Shown here one piece after another: positions 18,018 to 26,628 of a stretch of DNA of 34,109 nucleotides. The stretch is taken from assembly GCA_943357105.1 (NCBI GenBank), contig CALRGC010000005.1, positions 24,310-58,418 on the forward strand. The letters are read 5' to 3'. The position numbers were made by a program, and so were the translations under genes. The stretch is from Candidatus Magasanikiibacteriota bacterium (GTDB lineage: Bacteria > Patescibacteriota > Patescibacteriia > Magasanikbacterales > GWA2-37-8). The notes under the pieces were generated by a model. It saw nothing but the letters and a program-made list of their open reading frames with translations. It did no database searches and was not told the origin of the DNA. Position 1 is the first letter of the stretch. The number at the start of each line of letters is the position of its first letter.

Positions 18018-18755
18018 ATGGACTTAAGTATCTTCAAAAAATTAGGTTTTTCAGATAAAAGTGTCAAGATTTATTTGACACTTATTGGACTTGGACCAAC
18101 TTCTGTCCGTATCTTAGCTAAAAAAACTCGTTTAAATCGTGGTACCGTTTACGATGGTCTCAAATGGCTCAAAGAAACCGGATTGGTAAACTATTATGAA
18201 AAAGAGTCAAAACAATTTTTTGTGGCTGAGGATCCTGAAAAATTACACACTCTGGTACAAAAACAGACCGACGAACTGCAAGAGGTAAATAAAAAGATGA
18301 AAGATATTGTCCAAGAACTTAAATCGGTTCATGACGAAGGTGGTCAGCGACCGGTGGCGCGTTATTATGAAAAAGGTGAGATTAAAAAAATTTTGGAACA
18401 GGTCTTGGAAGTTTGTGAAAAAAGTCCAGAAAAGTGTTATCGGGTTTATTCCGACGCGGCCATTCGCGAATATCTCTACGATGGTTTTGAATCGTTTTCC
18501 GACGCGCGCATCGCCAAAGGAATAGTGGTAAAAGCGATTGCCATTGGTGGCGGCGGTGAATTGCGTGGTCTCGATGAGCGCAAATGGTTACAAATTAAAA
18601 AAGACTCACCTACTTACATTATTATTTATCCGGGGAATACGGCTTATATTTCCTTAAATAATCAAGGTGATTTAATCGGCGTAGTGATTGAAAATGACGG
18701 CGTCCATCAAACCCAAAAAGGGATCTTTGATGCTTTGTGGGATAAAATTAATTGA
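18018..18755 (+). CDS. TrmB-family transcriptional regulator
   Basis: LGFSDKSVKIYLTLIGLGPTSVRILAKKTRLNRGTVYDGLKWLKETGLVNYYEKESKQFFVAEDPEKL wHTH plus coiled coil. Confidence 0.88.
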   Translation: MDLSIFKKLGFSDKSVKIYLTLIGLGPTSVRILAKKTRLNRGTVYDGLKWLKETGLVNYYEKESKQFFVAEDPEKLHTLVQKQTDELQEVNKKMKDIVQELKSVHDEGGQRPVARYYEKGEIKKILEQVLEVCEKSPEKCYRVYSDAAIREYLYDGFESFSDARIAKGIVVKAIAIGGGGELRGLDERKWLQIKKDSPTYIIIYPGNTAYISLNNQGDLIGVVIENDGVHQTQKGIFDALWDKIN

Positions 18756-18758
18756 CTT

Positions 18759-19397
18759 ATGTTTGATTATAGTTTTATTGATTTAGATGACACTCTTTTT
18801 AGTACTTATATCTTTAAAAAAGATATTTTTGGTTGTTTCTCTTTGTGTGGGGTGACGCCGGAAGATTATCAAATGACTTATAAGCAGGCGGTGTTTGGTC
18901 CAGTAGTGGGGTATTTTGATTACACCTTTAAAAAACATGCCGATATTTTGAGAGAAAATGGTTATGAGATTCCGGACCGAACCGTGGAAGATTTAAATAA
19001 TTTATTTAAAAAAGATTATAAAGATCAGCAAGCGGAGGAATTTTTGACCGCTTTAAAAAAATTTAGCAATAAATTAATTTTGTTGACTGCCGGTGAAAAA
19101 AATATTCAACAAAAAAAGATTGACTCTACCGGTTTGGCTAAATATTTTGATGAAATAGTGATAATCGATGGTGGCAAAGGTCAAAAAATTATCAGTATGG
19201 TTGGTCGGACAGAGAAAATCTTATTTGTTAATGATAATTTGATAGAAAATCTCCAAATTAAAAATGAGCTACCAAATATATTGGTGGTGGCCAAAAAAAA
19301 TCCAACTTTATGGACCGAGGAAGATTATCAAAGCGCTGGAATGCCATATTTCCATACCTTAAACGAAATAAAAGATTATGTCAGTCGATCTATCTAA
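18759..19397 (+). CDS. HAD-superfamily hydrolase
   Basis: FDYSFIDLDDTLFST motif I, LILLTAGEKNIQQKKIDSTGLAKYFDEIV, ILFVNDN. Confidence 0.8.
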   Translation: MFDYSFIDLDDTLFSTYIFKKDIFGCFSLCGVTPEDYQMTYKQAVFGPVVGYFDYTFKKHADILRENGYEIPDRTVEDLNNLFKKDYKDQQAEEFLTALKKFSNKLILLTAGEKNIQQKKIDSTGLAKYFDEIVIIDGGKGQKIISMVGRTEKILFVNDNLIENLQIKNELPNILVVAKKNPTLWTEEDYQSAGMPYFHTLNEIKDYVSRSI

Positions 19398-20139
19398 AGT
19401 AGGCGTAGTTATAATGTCCGCCGGCAAAGGTACGCGCCTCAATTGTACCAATAAGCCCAAAGTAATGCTCGAAATTGGTGGTAAACCAATAGTGTCTTAT
19501 GCGGTTTTAACTTTGCAAAGTCTTGGTTTTAAAAAAGAACAGATCTGTTTGGTAGTAGGTTTTAAAAAAGAACAGATTGAAGATTATTTTAAAGACACTG
19601 TCAGCTATGCTAATCAAGCGGAGCAATTGGGTACTGCCCACGCCGCCTATATTGGAATGAAAAGCTTGCCACCCGCGATAGAGCAAGTCTTGGTAATGGG
19701 CGGAGATGACGGCGCTTTTTATACCGCGAAAACTTTGGAAAATTTAATTGTAGAACATTTAAAAAATTATTCCACAGTCACTTTGCTCAGTGCCAAGGTG
19801 GATGATCCCGCTAGTTTTGGCCGAGTAATCAGAGATGAAGAGGGAATAAAGGTGGTAGAAAAAGAATATTTAACCCCAGAACAAAAAAATATTAATGAGG
19901 TTAGTACCGGGACATATATCTTTAATAGAAATTGGTACCAAAATGCTTTTCCACGAATGCCAAAGTTGCGTAAGTTGGGCGAATATGGTCTGAATGTTTC
20001 GCTGGTGATGGCCCAAGAAGAAAATAAAAAAGTGGCCGTTGTGGAATTACCCAATAATAATGAATGGCAAGGGATAAATACTTTGGCAGAATTGGAGTTG
20101 GCTAACAAATTAAAACAACAAATTAAAACAACAAAATAA
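19378..20139 (+). CDS. sugar-phosphate nucleotidyltransferase (GlmU N-terminal-like)
   Basis: VVIMSAGKGTRLNCTNKPKVMLEIGGKPIVSYAV, EQLGTAHAAYIG, VMGGDDGAF. Confidence 0.87.
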   Translation: MSVDLSKVGVVIMSAGKGTRLNCTNKPKVMLEIGGKPIVSYAVLTLQSLGFKKEQICLVVGFKKEQIEDYFKDTVSYANQAEQLGTAHAAYIGMKSLPPAIEQVLVMGGDDGAFYTAKTLENLIVEHLKNYSTVTLLSAKVDDPASFGRVIRDEEGIKVVEKEYLTPEQKNINEVSTGTYIFNRNWYQNAFPRMPKLRKLGEYGLNVSLVMAQEENKKVAVVELPNNNEWQGINTLAELELANKLKQQIKTTK

Positions 20140-20153
20140 TTAATTTAAAAAAT

Positions 20154-21977
20154 ATGTGCGGAATTGTCGGATATATTGGAAAAAAAGAAGCGTTGCCGAT
20201 TTTAATAAACGGTTTGCGCCGTTTGGAATACCGTGGCTATGATAGTGCTGGCGTGGCGATTTTTCAGGATGGAAAAATAAAAAAAACCAAAGCAGTTGGT
20301 AAGATAGATAGTTTGGCGCAAAAAGTAAAATCCGCTGATTTGGTCGGCAATGTCGGCGTAGCTCATACTCGATGGGCGACCCACGGCGGTGTTACCGAAG
20401 AAAATGCTCATCCGCACTACGGTTGTCATGATGATTTGGTAATTTGTCACAATGGGATTATTGAAAATTATCGTGAACTTAAAGAGAAGTTTTTATCCGG
20501 ACATAATATTAAATCTCAAACCGATACGGAAATTTTAGCCCATCTGGTAGAGGTCTTTTATGAAGGTAATCTATTGGCGGCGGTGCAAAAGGCATTGGCG
20601 GAAGTGCGGGGCACCTATGGTTTGGTAGCCATGCATGCTTCTGAACCAAACAAAATTATTGCCGCCCGTTTAGGTAGTCCGTTGGTGGTGGGTGTTGGCG
20701 AAGATGAATATTATATTGCTTCGGATACTTCACCGATGTTGGCTCACACTAAAAATGTAGTATTTTTAGATGATGGTGAGGTGGCCGAAATTACCCTTAA
20801 TTCTTTAAAAATTTTTAATGTTGATCATAAAAAAATAGATAAAAATATCGAAAAAATAGAATGGAATGAAGCGCAAGCGCAAAAGCAAGGGTTTGATAAT
20901 TTTATGCTTAAAGAAATTTTTGATCAGCCAACGGTAGTCAAAGACGCGATTCGTGGTCGCTATAGTTTAGAAGACGGTACGGCCCATTTAGGCGGTCTAA
21001 ATATGACGGATGAAGAAATGCATCAGGTGAAACGCGTGGTGATGTTGTCTTGCGGTACCGCTTATTATGCCGGTCTAGTGGGGAAATATGCTTTTGAGCG
21101 TTTGGCCGGGTTACCGACTGAAGCGGATGTGGCCAGTGAATTTCGTTACCGTGATCCGATTATTGATAAACACACTTTGGTTTTTGCTATTTCCCAATCT
21201 GGTGAAACGGCCGATACTATCGCCGCTTTGCGCGAAGCCAAACGCAAAGGCGCTTTTGTGCGGGGAATTGTCAATGTGGTAGGATCCACTATCGCGCGTG
21301 AAACTGATGGCGGTACTTATATTCATGCCGGACCGGAGTTGGCCGTGGCTTCTACCAAGGCTTATACTAATATGGTCGCGGTTTTAATTCTGTACGCTCT
21401 GCAATATGGCCGTCTCAATCGAGTGAGTGTGGCCACAGGCGAAAGATTACTTCATGCGCTTTTGGAGATTCCAGAAAAGATGAAATTGGTTTTAGCTCAA
21501 AGTGATAAGATAAAAAGCATAGCGCAAAAATATAAAAATTATACCGATTGTATATTCTTGGGACGAGGTATTAATTATCCGGTAGCTCTGGAGGGCGCGC
21601 TCAAACTAAAAGAAATTTCCTATATTCATAGTGAAGCTTATCCGGGTGGTGAAATGAAGCATGGTCCGATTGCCCTTTTGTCCGAAAATTTTCCAATTAT
21701 TGCGATTGCCACCAAAAATCAGCTTTATGAAAAAATGATTAGCAATATCCAAGAAGCTAAAGCGCGTAAAGCGCCGGTAATTTTGATCGCGACCGATGGC
21801 GATACTGAAGCGAAAGATTTGGCTGATAATGTCATCTATGTCCCACAAACTATGGAATTGCTGGAACCGCTCGTAAATACTCTGGCGTTGCAGCTTTTTT
21901 CGTATCACACGGCGGTGTTGCTTGGGAAAGATGTAGATCGTCCAAGAAATTTAGCCAAAAGTGTAACCGTAGAATAA
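20154..21977 (+). CDS. glmS: glutamine--fructose-6-phosphate aminotransferase (isomerizing)
   Basis: MCGIVGYIGKKEALPILINGLRRLEYRGYDSAGVA, HTRWATHGG, SQSGETADT, C-terminal DRPRNLAKSVTVE. Confidence 0.98.
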   Translation: MCGIVGYIGKKEALPILINGLRRLEYRGYDSAGVAIFQDGKIKKTKAVGKIDSLAQKVKSADLVGNVGVAHTRWATHGGVTEENAHPHYGCHDDLVICHNGIIENYRELKEKFLSGHNIKSQTDTEILAHLVEVFYEGNLLAAVQKALAEVRGTYGLVAMHASEPNKIIAARLGSPLVVGVGEDEYYIASDTSPMLAHTKNVVFLDDGEVAEITLNSLKIFNVDHKKIDKNIEKIEWNEAQAQKQGFDNFMLKEIFDQPTVVKDAIRGRYSLEDGTAHLGGLNMTDEEMHQVKRVVMLSCGTAYYAGLVGKYAFERLAGLPTEADVASEFRYRDPIIDKHTLVFAISQSGETADTIAALREAKRKGAFVRGIVNVVGSTIARETDGGTYIHAGPELAVASTKAYTNMVAVLILYALQYGRLNRVSVATGERLLHALLEIPEKMKLVLAQSDKIKSIAQKYKNYTDCIFLGRGINYPVALEGALKLKEISYIHSEAYPGGEMKHGPIALLSENFPIIAIATKNQLYEKMISNIQEAKARKAPVILIATDGDTEAKDLADNVIYVPQTMELLEPLVNTLALQLFSYHTAVLLGKDVDRPRNLAKSVTVE

Positions 21978-21979
21978 CT

Positions 21980-22633
21980 ATGTCTAAAAAGTTTAAAGCG
22001 GTAATTTTTGATATGGATGGTGTGCTGATTGATAGTGAGCAATATTGGGGCGCGGCCGAAGAAGGATTTTTAAATAAATATAAAATGACTTCAACTGAGG
22101 AAATGAGTATATTATTTACCGGCAGAAGTGAAATTCAAAATGTAACTTGGATGAAAGAAAAATTTAATTTGCCAGGCACGCTGGAAGATCTTATAAAAGA
22201 AAGACGAAGTTACACGGACAGAATATATAGTGATAGAATTAGACCACTACCGCTGGTAGAAAGTTTACTATCCAAGATCAGTTTGATTTACCCACAAGCC
22301 ATTGCTTCCGGCGCGCGCCATGATCTGATCAATGAAGTGGTAGACAAATTTAGTTGGAGAAATTATTTTAAACTTTTAATTTCTAGTGATGATGTTGGTC
22401 ATATAGGTAAGCCAGACCCAGCTATTTATCTGCACACGGCCGATAAATTAGGCGTTAGACCAGAAGATTGTTTGGTATTTGAAGACGCGCAAAACGGAGT
22501 AGTGTCGGCCAAGAATGCCGGCATGAGTTGCGTGGCTTTGATTAATCAACCGTGGACCCGCGGCGATTATTCTTTGGCTGATTTGCAAATTGATTCTTTT
22601 GGCGATGAGCGAATAAATGAACTTTTATTTTAA
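21980..22633 (+). CDS. HAD hydrolase, beta-phosphoglucomutase-like
   Basis: KAVIFDMDGVLIDSEQYW, ASGARHDLI, GKPDPAIYLHTADKLGVRPEDCLVFEDAQNGVVSAKNAGM. Confidence 0.92.
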   Translation: MSKKFKAVIFDMDGVLIDSEQYWGAAEEGFLNKYKMTSTEEMSILFTGRSEIQNVTWMKEKFNLPGTLEDLIKERRSYTDRIYSDRIRPLPLVESLLSKISLIYPQAIASGARHDLINEVVDKFSWRNYFKLLISSDDVGHIGKPDPAIYLHTADKLGVRPEDCLVFEDAQNGVVSAKNAGMSCVALINQPWTRGDYSLADLQIDSFGDERINELLF

Positions 22634-22635
22634 AT

Positions 22636-23586
22636 ATGAAAAAGAAAGTAGTCGTACTCGGTGGGGGCAATGGTAGCGCGGTGTCGCTGGTGGCTTTGAA
22701 ACAAAATATTGATAGGTTTGATATTTCTGGTATTGTGGCGATGAGCGATTCGGGTGGATCTTCGGGGAGATTACGCCAAGAATTTGGTGTTTTGCCACCC
22801 GGAGATATTATGCGCGCGGTTTTGGCACTTTCAAGATATGAATATCCGCTCCTTAAGAAAATTTTTTATACCAATCGTTTTGATAGCGTCGATAAATTAA
22901 ATAAACACAATCTGGGAAATATATTTTTGACTTTGGCCACGAAGTATACCGGAGAATTGATCTCGGCCGTGCGCGCCCTAGAGCAAAGTGTGGAAGCGCA
23001 GGGTAAAATATATCCGGCTACTTTGGAAAGTTCGGATTTGGTAGCGGAGTTAACTAATGGCCAACAAATTTTTAGTGAGTCAAAAATCGATGAGCCGGAA
23101 TACGATCGCAATTTGAAAATTAAAAAAGTATTTTTAGAACCAAAAGTCAAAGTTTATACTGAAACAGTCAAGGTAATTGAATCCGCCGACTATATTATGC
23201 TAAGTCCCGGTAGTCTCTATACCAGCGTAGTGGCCACTTTGTTGCCAGCGGGCATGCCAGAGGCGATTAAGAATAGTAACGCCAAGATAATTTTTGCAGT
23301 TGGCAACGCTTATCGCACCGACAGTGAAACCGGCCCGGAAGATGTGGCTGGTGCCGTGCGAGAGTTGCAACAATATTTACCGCGTAAAATTGATCTGGTT
23401 TTGCATAATAATCATCAATTGACTGCGGCGGAAAATAAAAAGTATAAAGAAAAAAATTGGGGAGTATTGTTGGATAATTCTAAAGAATTAAAAGAATATA
23501 AAGTAATTAGTTTTGATTATGAACGAGCGGGCGGCGGATTATGTTCGATAAAATTAGGAAAAAAATTAAAAGAAGTTTTGAAATAA
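22636..23586 (+). CDS. yvcK: YvcK/CofD-like gluconeogenesis factor
   Basis: VVVLGGGNGSAVSLVALKQ, MSDSGGSSGRLRQEFGVLPPGDIMRAVLALS, LSPGSLYTSVVATLLPAGM. Confidence 0.92.
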   Translation: MKKKVVVLGGGNGSAVSLVALKQNIDRFDISGIVAMSDSGGSSGRLRQEFGVLPPGDIMRAVLALSRYEYPLLKKIFYTNRFDSVDKLNKHNLGNIFLTLATKYTGELISAVRALEQSVEAQGKIYPATLESSDLVAELTNGQQIFSESKIDEPEYDRNLKIKKVFLEPKVKVYTETVKVIESADYIMLSPGSLYTSVVATLLPAGMPEAIKNSNAKIIFAVGNAYRTDSETGPEDVAGAVRELQQYLPRKIDLVLHNNHQLTAAENKKYKEKNWGVLLDNSKELKEYKVISFDYERAGGGLCSIKLGKKLKEVLK

Positions 23587-23587
23587 T

Positions 23588-23917
23588 ATGAACATTAAAA
23601 AAACTGAAAAACAAACAGTGGGGATAAAAATATCGGTAGAGGAGGAAGGGGTAGAGTTGGGAAGAGCTTGGCTATATCTGGTATATAATGATCTGCATGC
23701 CGAACCTTATGGGTTACTTGAAGATGTGTTTGTAAATGAAGATGTGCGTGGCCAGGGTGTGGGCAATGAATTGCTGAAAAATGCGATAGCGGAAGCTAAG
23801 AGTAAAGGCTGTTATAAATTAATTGGCACCAGCCGAAAGAGCCGAGAAAATGTGCACGCTTGGTATAAGAAATTAGGATTTGAGGATTATGGATTAGAGT
23901 TTAGAATGGATCTTTAA
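23588..23917 (+). CDS. GNAT-family acetyltransferase
   Basis: LLEDVFVNEDVRGQGVGNELLKNAIAEAKSKGCYKLIGTSRKSRENVHAWYKKLGFEDYG. Confidence 0.9.
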   Translation: MNIKKTEKQTVGIKISVEEEGVELGRAWLYLVYNDLHAEPYGLLEDVFVNEDVRGQGVGNELLKNAIAEAKSKGCYKLIGTSRKSRENVHAWYKKLGFEDYGLEFRMDL

Positions 23918-23970
23918 AAATAAAATTAAAAACATTCCGGGTTTAATCGGAATGTTTAAATGGTAGGACT

Positions 23971-24006
23971 ACCCGACCGGACACGCAAACTGCGCGCCGG
24001 TCGGGT
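23971..24006 (-). terminator. GC-rich hairpin at the 3' end of the second GC-rich mini-gene
   Basis: ACCCGACCGG (23971-23980) pairs perfectly with CCGGTCGGGT (23997-24006). Confidence 0.5.
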
Positions 24007-24024
24007 GTTCCAGACCTGTGGTGG

Positions 24025-24279
24025 TCAACCCTGGAAGCACTGCTGAGCTTCGGCGGCGGAAACCGAGCTGGGCAAGCTTGCGTTCATGGTCATCCGAAAC
24101 TGGCCGGAGCGGGCGATTTCGCCACGCTTGGCATCGAGCGCCACCCACACGTACCAGGGCGGAGTGTCTTCGCCGGGGATCTGCCAGCGTTCGAAGATGA
24201 AGACGCCAGTCATGTCGACCCGCGCCAACAGTTCGGACAGTTCGCTTTTCTGGGAATCTGCAAAACGACGAGCAGCCAT
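24025..24279 (-). CDS. GC-rich mini-ORF of unknown function, 84 aa from the internal ATG
   Basis: MAARRFADSQKSELSELLARVDMTGVFIFERWQIPGEDTPPWYVWVALDAKRGEIARSGQFRMTMNASLPSSVSAAEAQQCFQG; SD-like gaggtg before ATG; GC-rich codon choice unlike neighbours. Confidence 0.6.
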   Translation of the reverse strand: MAARRFADSQKSELSELLARVDMTGVFIFERWQIPGEDTPPWYVWVALDAKRGEIARSGQFRMTMNASLPSSVSAAEAQQCFQG

Positions 24280-24372
24280 GTTCACCTCACACAGGTCGGG
24301 AAAGTTGAGATCCGACCTACACCTTTAGATAATTCGTAAAATTATTTAAAAGTGTAAGTCGAATCTACAAAT

Positions 24373-24403
24373 AAAAAACTGTTATCCCAAAGAAAGATAA
24401 CAG
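24373..24403 (-). terminator. rho-independent terminator of the SAM riboswitch expression platform
   Basis: Minus strand CTGTTATC-tttctttgg-GATAACAG followed by TTTTTT. Confidence 0.85.
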
Positions 24404-24435
24404 ACTACAAGCAAACTGTTCCCGTTTAAAACGGG

Positions 24436-24530
24436 CGAATCTTTCCCTAAATAGGGTCGGAATTAGCACCCTGGAGGGGGTTGCTGGGTGGTCGTAGGGC
24501 CGAATCCCTCGCACCGCTCTAGATAAATTT
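24436..24530 (-). promoter_or_regulatory. SAM-I-type riboswitch aptamer
   Basis: Minus strand atctAGAGCGGTGCGAGGGATTCGGCCCTACGACCACCCAGCAACCCCCTCCAGGGTGCTAATTCCGACCCTATTTAGGGAAAGAT: matches AGAG..GAGGGA..GGCCC..GCAACC..GGTGCTAATTCC; P2 loop TCGG complements J3/4 CCGA (pseudoknot); P4 CCCTatttAGGG. Confidence 0.85.
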
Positions 24531-24578
24531 TCCAACTAATATTATACTAACGTAAGTAATTAAAATTGTCAATATCCT

Positions 24579-25472
24579 ATGTCAACGTCAACTTTATCAA
24601 TATTATCTACCCTACCTAGTGCGGATTACGAATTGCTCGATAGTGGTGATGGCGAAAAATTGGAACGCTATGGAAGAGTGGTTTTTCGTCGTCCAGATCC
24701 CCAGGCTCTATGGAAGAAAAATTTGTCACTAAATAAAGATTGGGGCAACGCTCATGCTGTTTTTATCCGTGACGGTCGGGCGGCAGACTGGAATATTCGC
24801 CCCGGTACTCCAGAAAAATGGACCATAAATTTTGGCGGATTGAAATTTCATATTCGTCCCACTGCTTTCAAACACACCGGACTTTTTCCAGAGCAAGAAG
24901 GAAATTGGAATTGGATGCGTGAAGTAATTAAAAAGCGTCTGCCAAAACAAAAAGAGATTAATGTTTTAAATTTGTTTGGTTATACTGGCGGTGCTAGTCT
25001 GGCTTGTGCTCAAGCTGGCGCACAAGTATGTCATGTCGATGGATCCAAAGTAGCGATTGGTTGGGCACGCGACAATGCCGAATTATCCGGACTTAAAGAA
25101 AAACCAATTCGCTGGATTTTGGACGACGCGGTGGAATTTGTAAAACGTGAAGTAAAGCGTGGTAAAAAATATGACGGCATTTTGATGGATCCACCGGCTT
25201 TTGGTCATGGACCAAATGGTGAGATGTGGAAGATTGAAAAAGATTTTACCGATTTGGTGGAAATGTGTAGCCAAATTTTGTCGGATAAACCATTGTTCTT
25301 CCTATTGAATGGATATGCCAGTGGTTATTCCGCGATTGCTTATGAAAACAATCTGCAAGCGCTCTTAAAGAAATATGGCGGCGAAATAGAAAAAGGGGAA
25401 TTGACTTTGCAAGAAAGTAAAAGTGGGCGTTTGTTGCCGTGCGGTATTTTTGCGCGGTGGAGTAGTAAATAA
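24579..25472 (+). CDS. class I SAM-dependent rRNA methyltransferase (COG1092/RlmI-like)
   Basis: EINVLNLFGYTGGASLACAQAGAQVCHVDGSKVAIGWARDNAELSGL, YDGILMDPPAFGHGPNGEMW. Confidence 0.9.
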   Translation: MSTSTLSILSTLPSADYELLDSGDGEKLERYGRVVFRRPDPQALWKKNLSLNKDWGNAHAVFIRDGRAADWNIRPGTPEKWTINFGGLKFHIRPTAFKHTGLFPEQEGNWNWMREVIKKRLPKQKEINVLNLFGYTGGASLACAQAGAQVCHVDGSKVAIGWARDNAELSGLKEKPIRWILDDAVEFVKREVKRGKKYDGILMDPPAFGHGPNGEMWKIEKDFTDLVEMCSQILSDKPLFFLLNGYASGYSAIAYENNLQALLKKYGGEIEKGELTLQESKSGRLLPCGIFARWSSK

Positions 25473-25475
25473 TTT

Positions 25476-26627
25476 TTGTCTATGAACTTATACGAATTTG
25501 AAGGAAAAAATATTTTTAAAAAATTTGGAATTAATACGCCAAAATCTGTTTTATTACGTCGCACAGATAATGTAGGAGAAAAATATGATGAGCTTGGGAT
25601 AAAAGATGTAGTGCTCAAGGCCCAAGTATTATCCGGTAAACGGGGTAAAAACAATGGTATTTTATTTGTCGGGAATGCCAGTGAAGCCAAAGAGGCGACT
25701 GAGAAAATATTTTCTAACAATATTCGCGGTCAATATGTGGCCGCGGTATTGATGGAAGAAAAATTGGAAATTGTACAGGAACATTATCTGTCTATTACTT
25801 ATGATACCAACAAAAAACAGCCGGTCTTGGTGTATTCCAAAGAGGGCGGCATGGATATCGAAGACGTGCCGGAAGAAAAAATTCAAAAACAATATTTTGA
25901 TATTCGTCAAAATGAAATAGAATCGGACATCCCATTCGCCAAAGAATTGTGGAAATGTTTTTTGCAAAGTGATGCGCGAGTGGTGGAAATAAATCCATTG
26001 GTAATTACTGGTAGTGGAGAAAAAATTGCGGCCGATGCCAAAGTGGCGTTGGATGACGACGCTTTTTTTCGCCACAAAGATTGGGAATTTGAACCACGTA
26101 CCATGCTTGGTCGCTTACCGACCGAAAGAGAAAGCGCGGTTGGGAAAATTGATGAAGGGGAAAATTATTATCGTGGAACAGCCGGTAAATATATTGAAAT
26201 GGATGGCGATATCGCCGTATTATTTTCTGGCGGTGGCGCAAGTATCGCCAATATGGACGCGCTGATGCAAGTCGGTTTGAAGGCAGCCAATTATACGGAA
26301 TATTCTGGAAATCCGCCGCGTGAAAAAGTGGCCCAGTTGGCAAAATTGGTTTTATCCAAACCAGGTTTGCGCGGGCTTTGGATTGCTGGTGGTGTGGCCA
26401 ATTTTACGGATATTGCGGCTACGTTTAGTGGTATTATAGATGCTTTGGATGAAGTGAGACCGGCCTATCCAATCGTGGTGCGTCGGGCTGGCCCAAATGA
26501 AGATGAAGGCAAAAGATTGATGCGTGAATGTGCACAGCGTAATAGTCTTAATTTGAAAATTTTTGGAAAAGAAGTAGCGATGGGCGCGACCGTGACCGCG
26601 TTGGTAGATATGATTAACAAAAAATAA
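25476..26627 (+). CDS. citryl-CoA synthetase subunit / ATP-citrate lyase N-terminal-like (ATP-grasp, SucC-like)
   Basis: EINPLVIT, FSGGGASIANMDALM, NYTEYSGNPP, GGVANFTDIAATFSGI, VRRAGPNEDEG match ATP-citrate lyase rather than SucC signatures. Confidence 0.88.
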   Translation: MSMNLYEFEGKNIFKKFGINTPKSVLLRRTDNVGEKYDELGIKDVVLKAQVLSGKRGKNNGILFVGNASEAKEATEKIFSNNIRGQYVAAVLMEEKLEIVQEHYLSITYDTNKKQPVLVYSKEGGMDIEDVPEEKIQKQYFDIRQNEIESDIPFAKELWKCFLQSDARVVEINPLVITGSGEKIAADAKVALDDDAFFRHKDWEFEPRTMLGRLPTERESAVGKIDEGENYYRGTAGKYIEMDGDIAVLFSGGGASIANMDALMQVGLKAANYTEYSGNPPREKVAQLAKLVLSKPGLRGLWIAGGVANFTDIAATFSGIIDALDEVRPAYPIVVRRAGPNEDEGKRLMRECAQRNSLNLKIFGKEVAMGATVTALVDMINKK

Positions 26628-26628
26628 T

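Noticed and set aside
24018-24328. Plus-strand ORFs in GC-rich islet 2 (60 and 80 aa)
   Set aside because: The minus-strand ORF has the SD and flanking regulatory RNA; plus frames look like GC-driven open frames.
24520-24548. Plus-strand promoter for the methyltransferase overlapping the minus-strand -10
   Set aside because: TATACT is present on the plus strand but no acceptable -35 at the right distance, so not reported as a feature.
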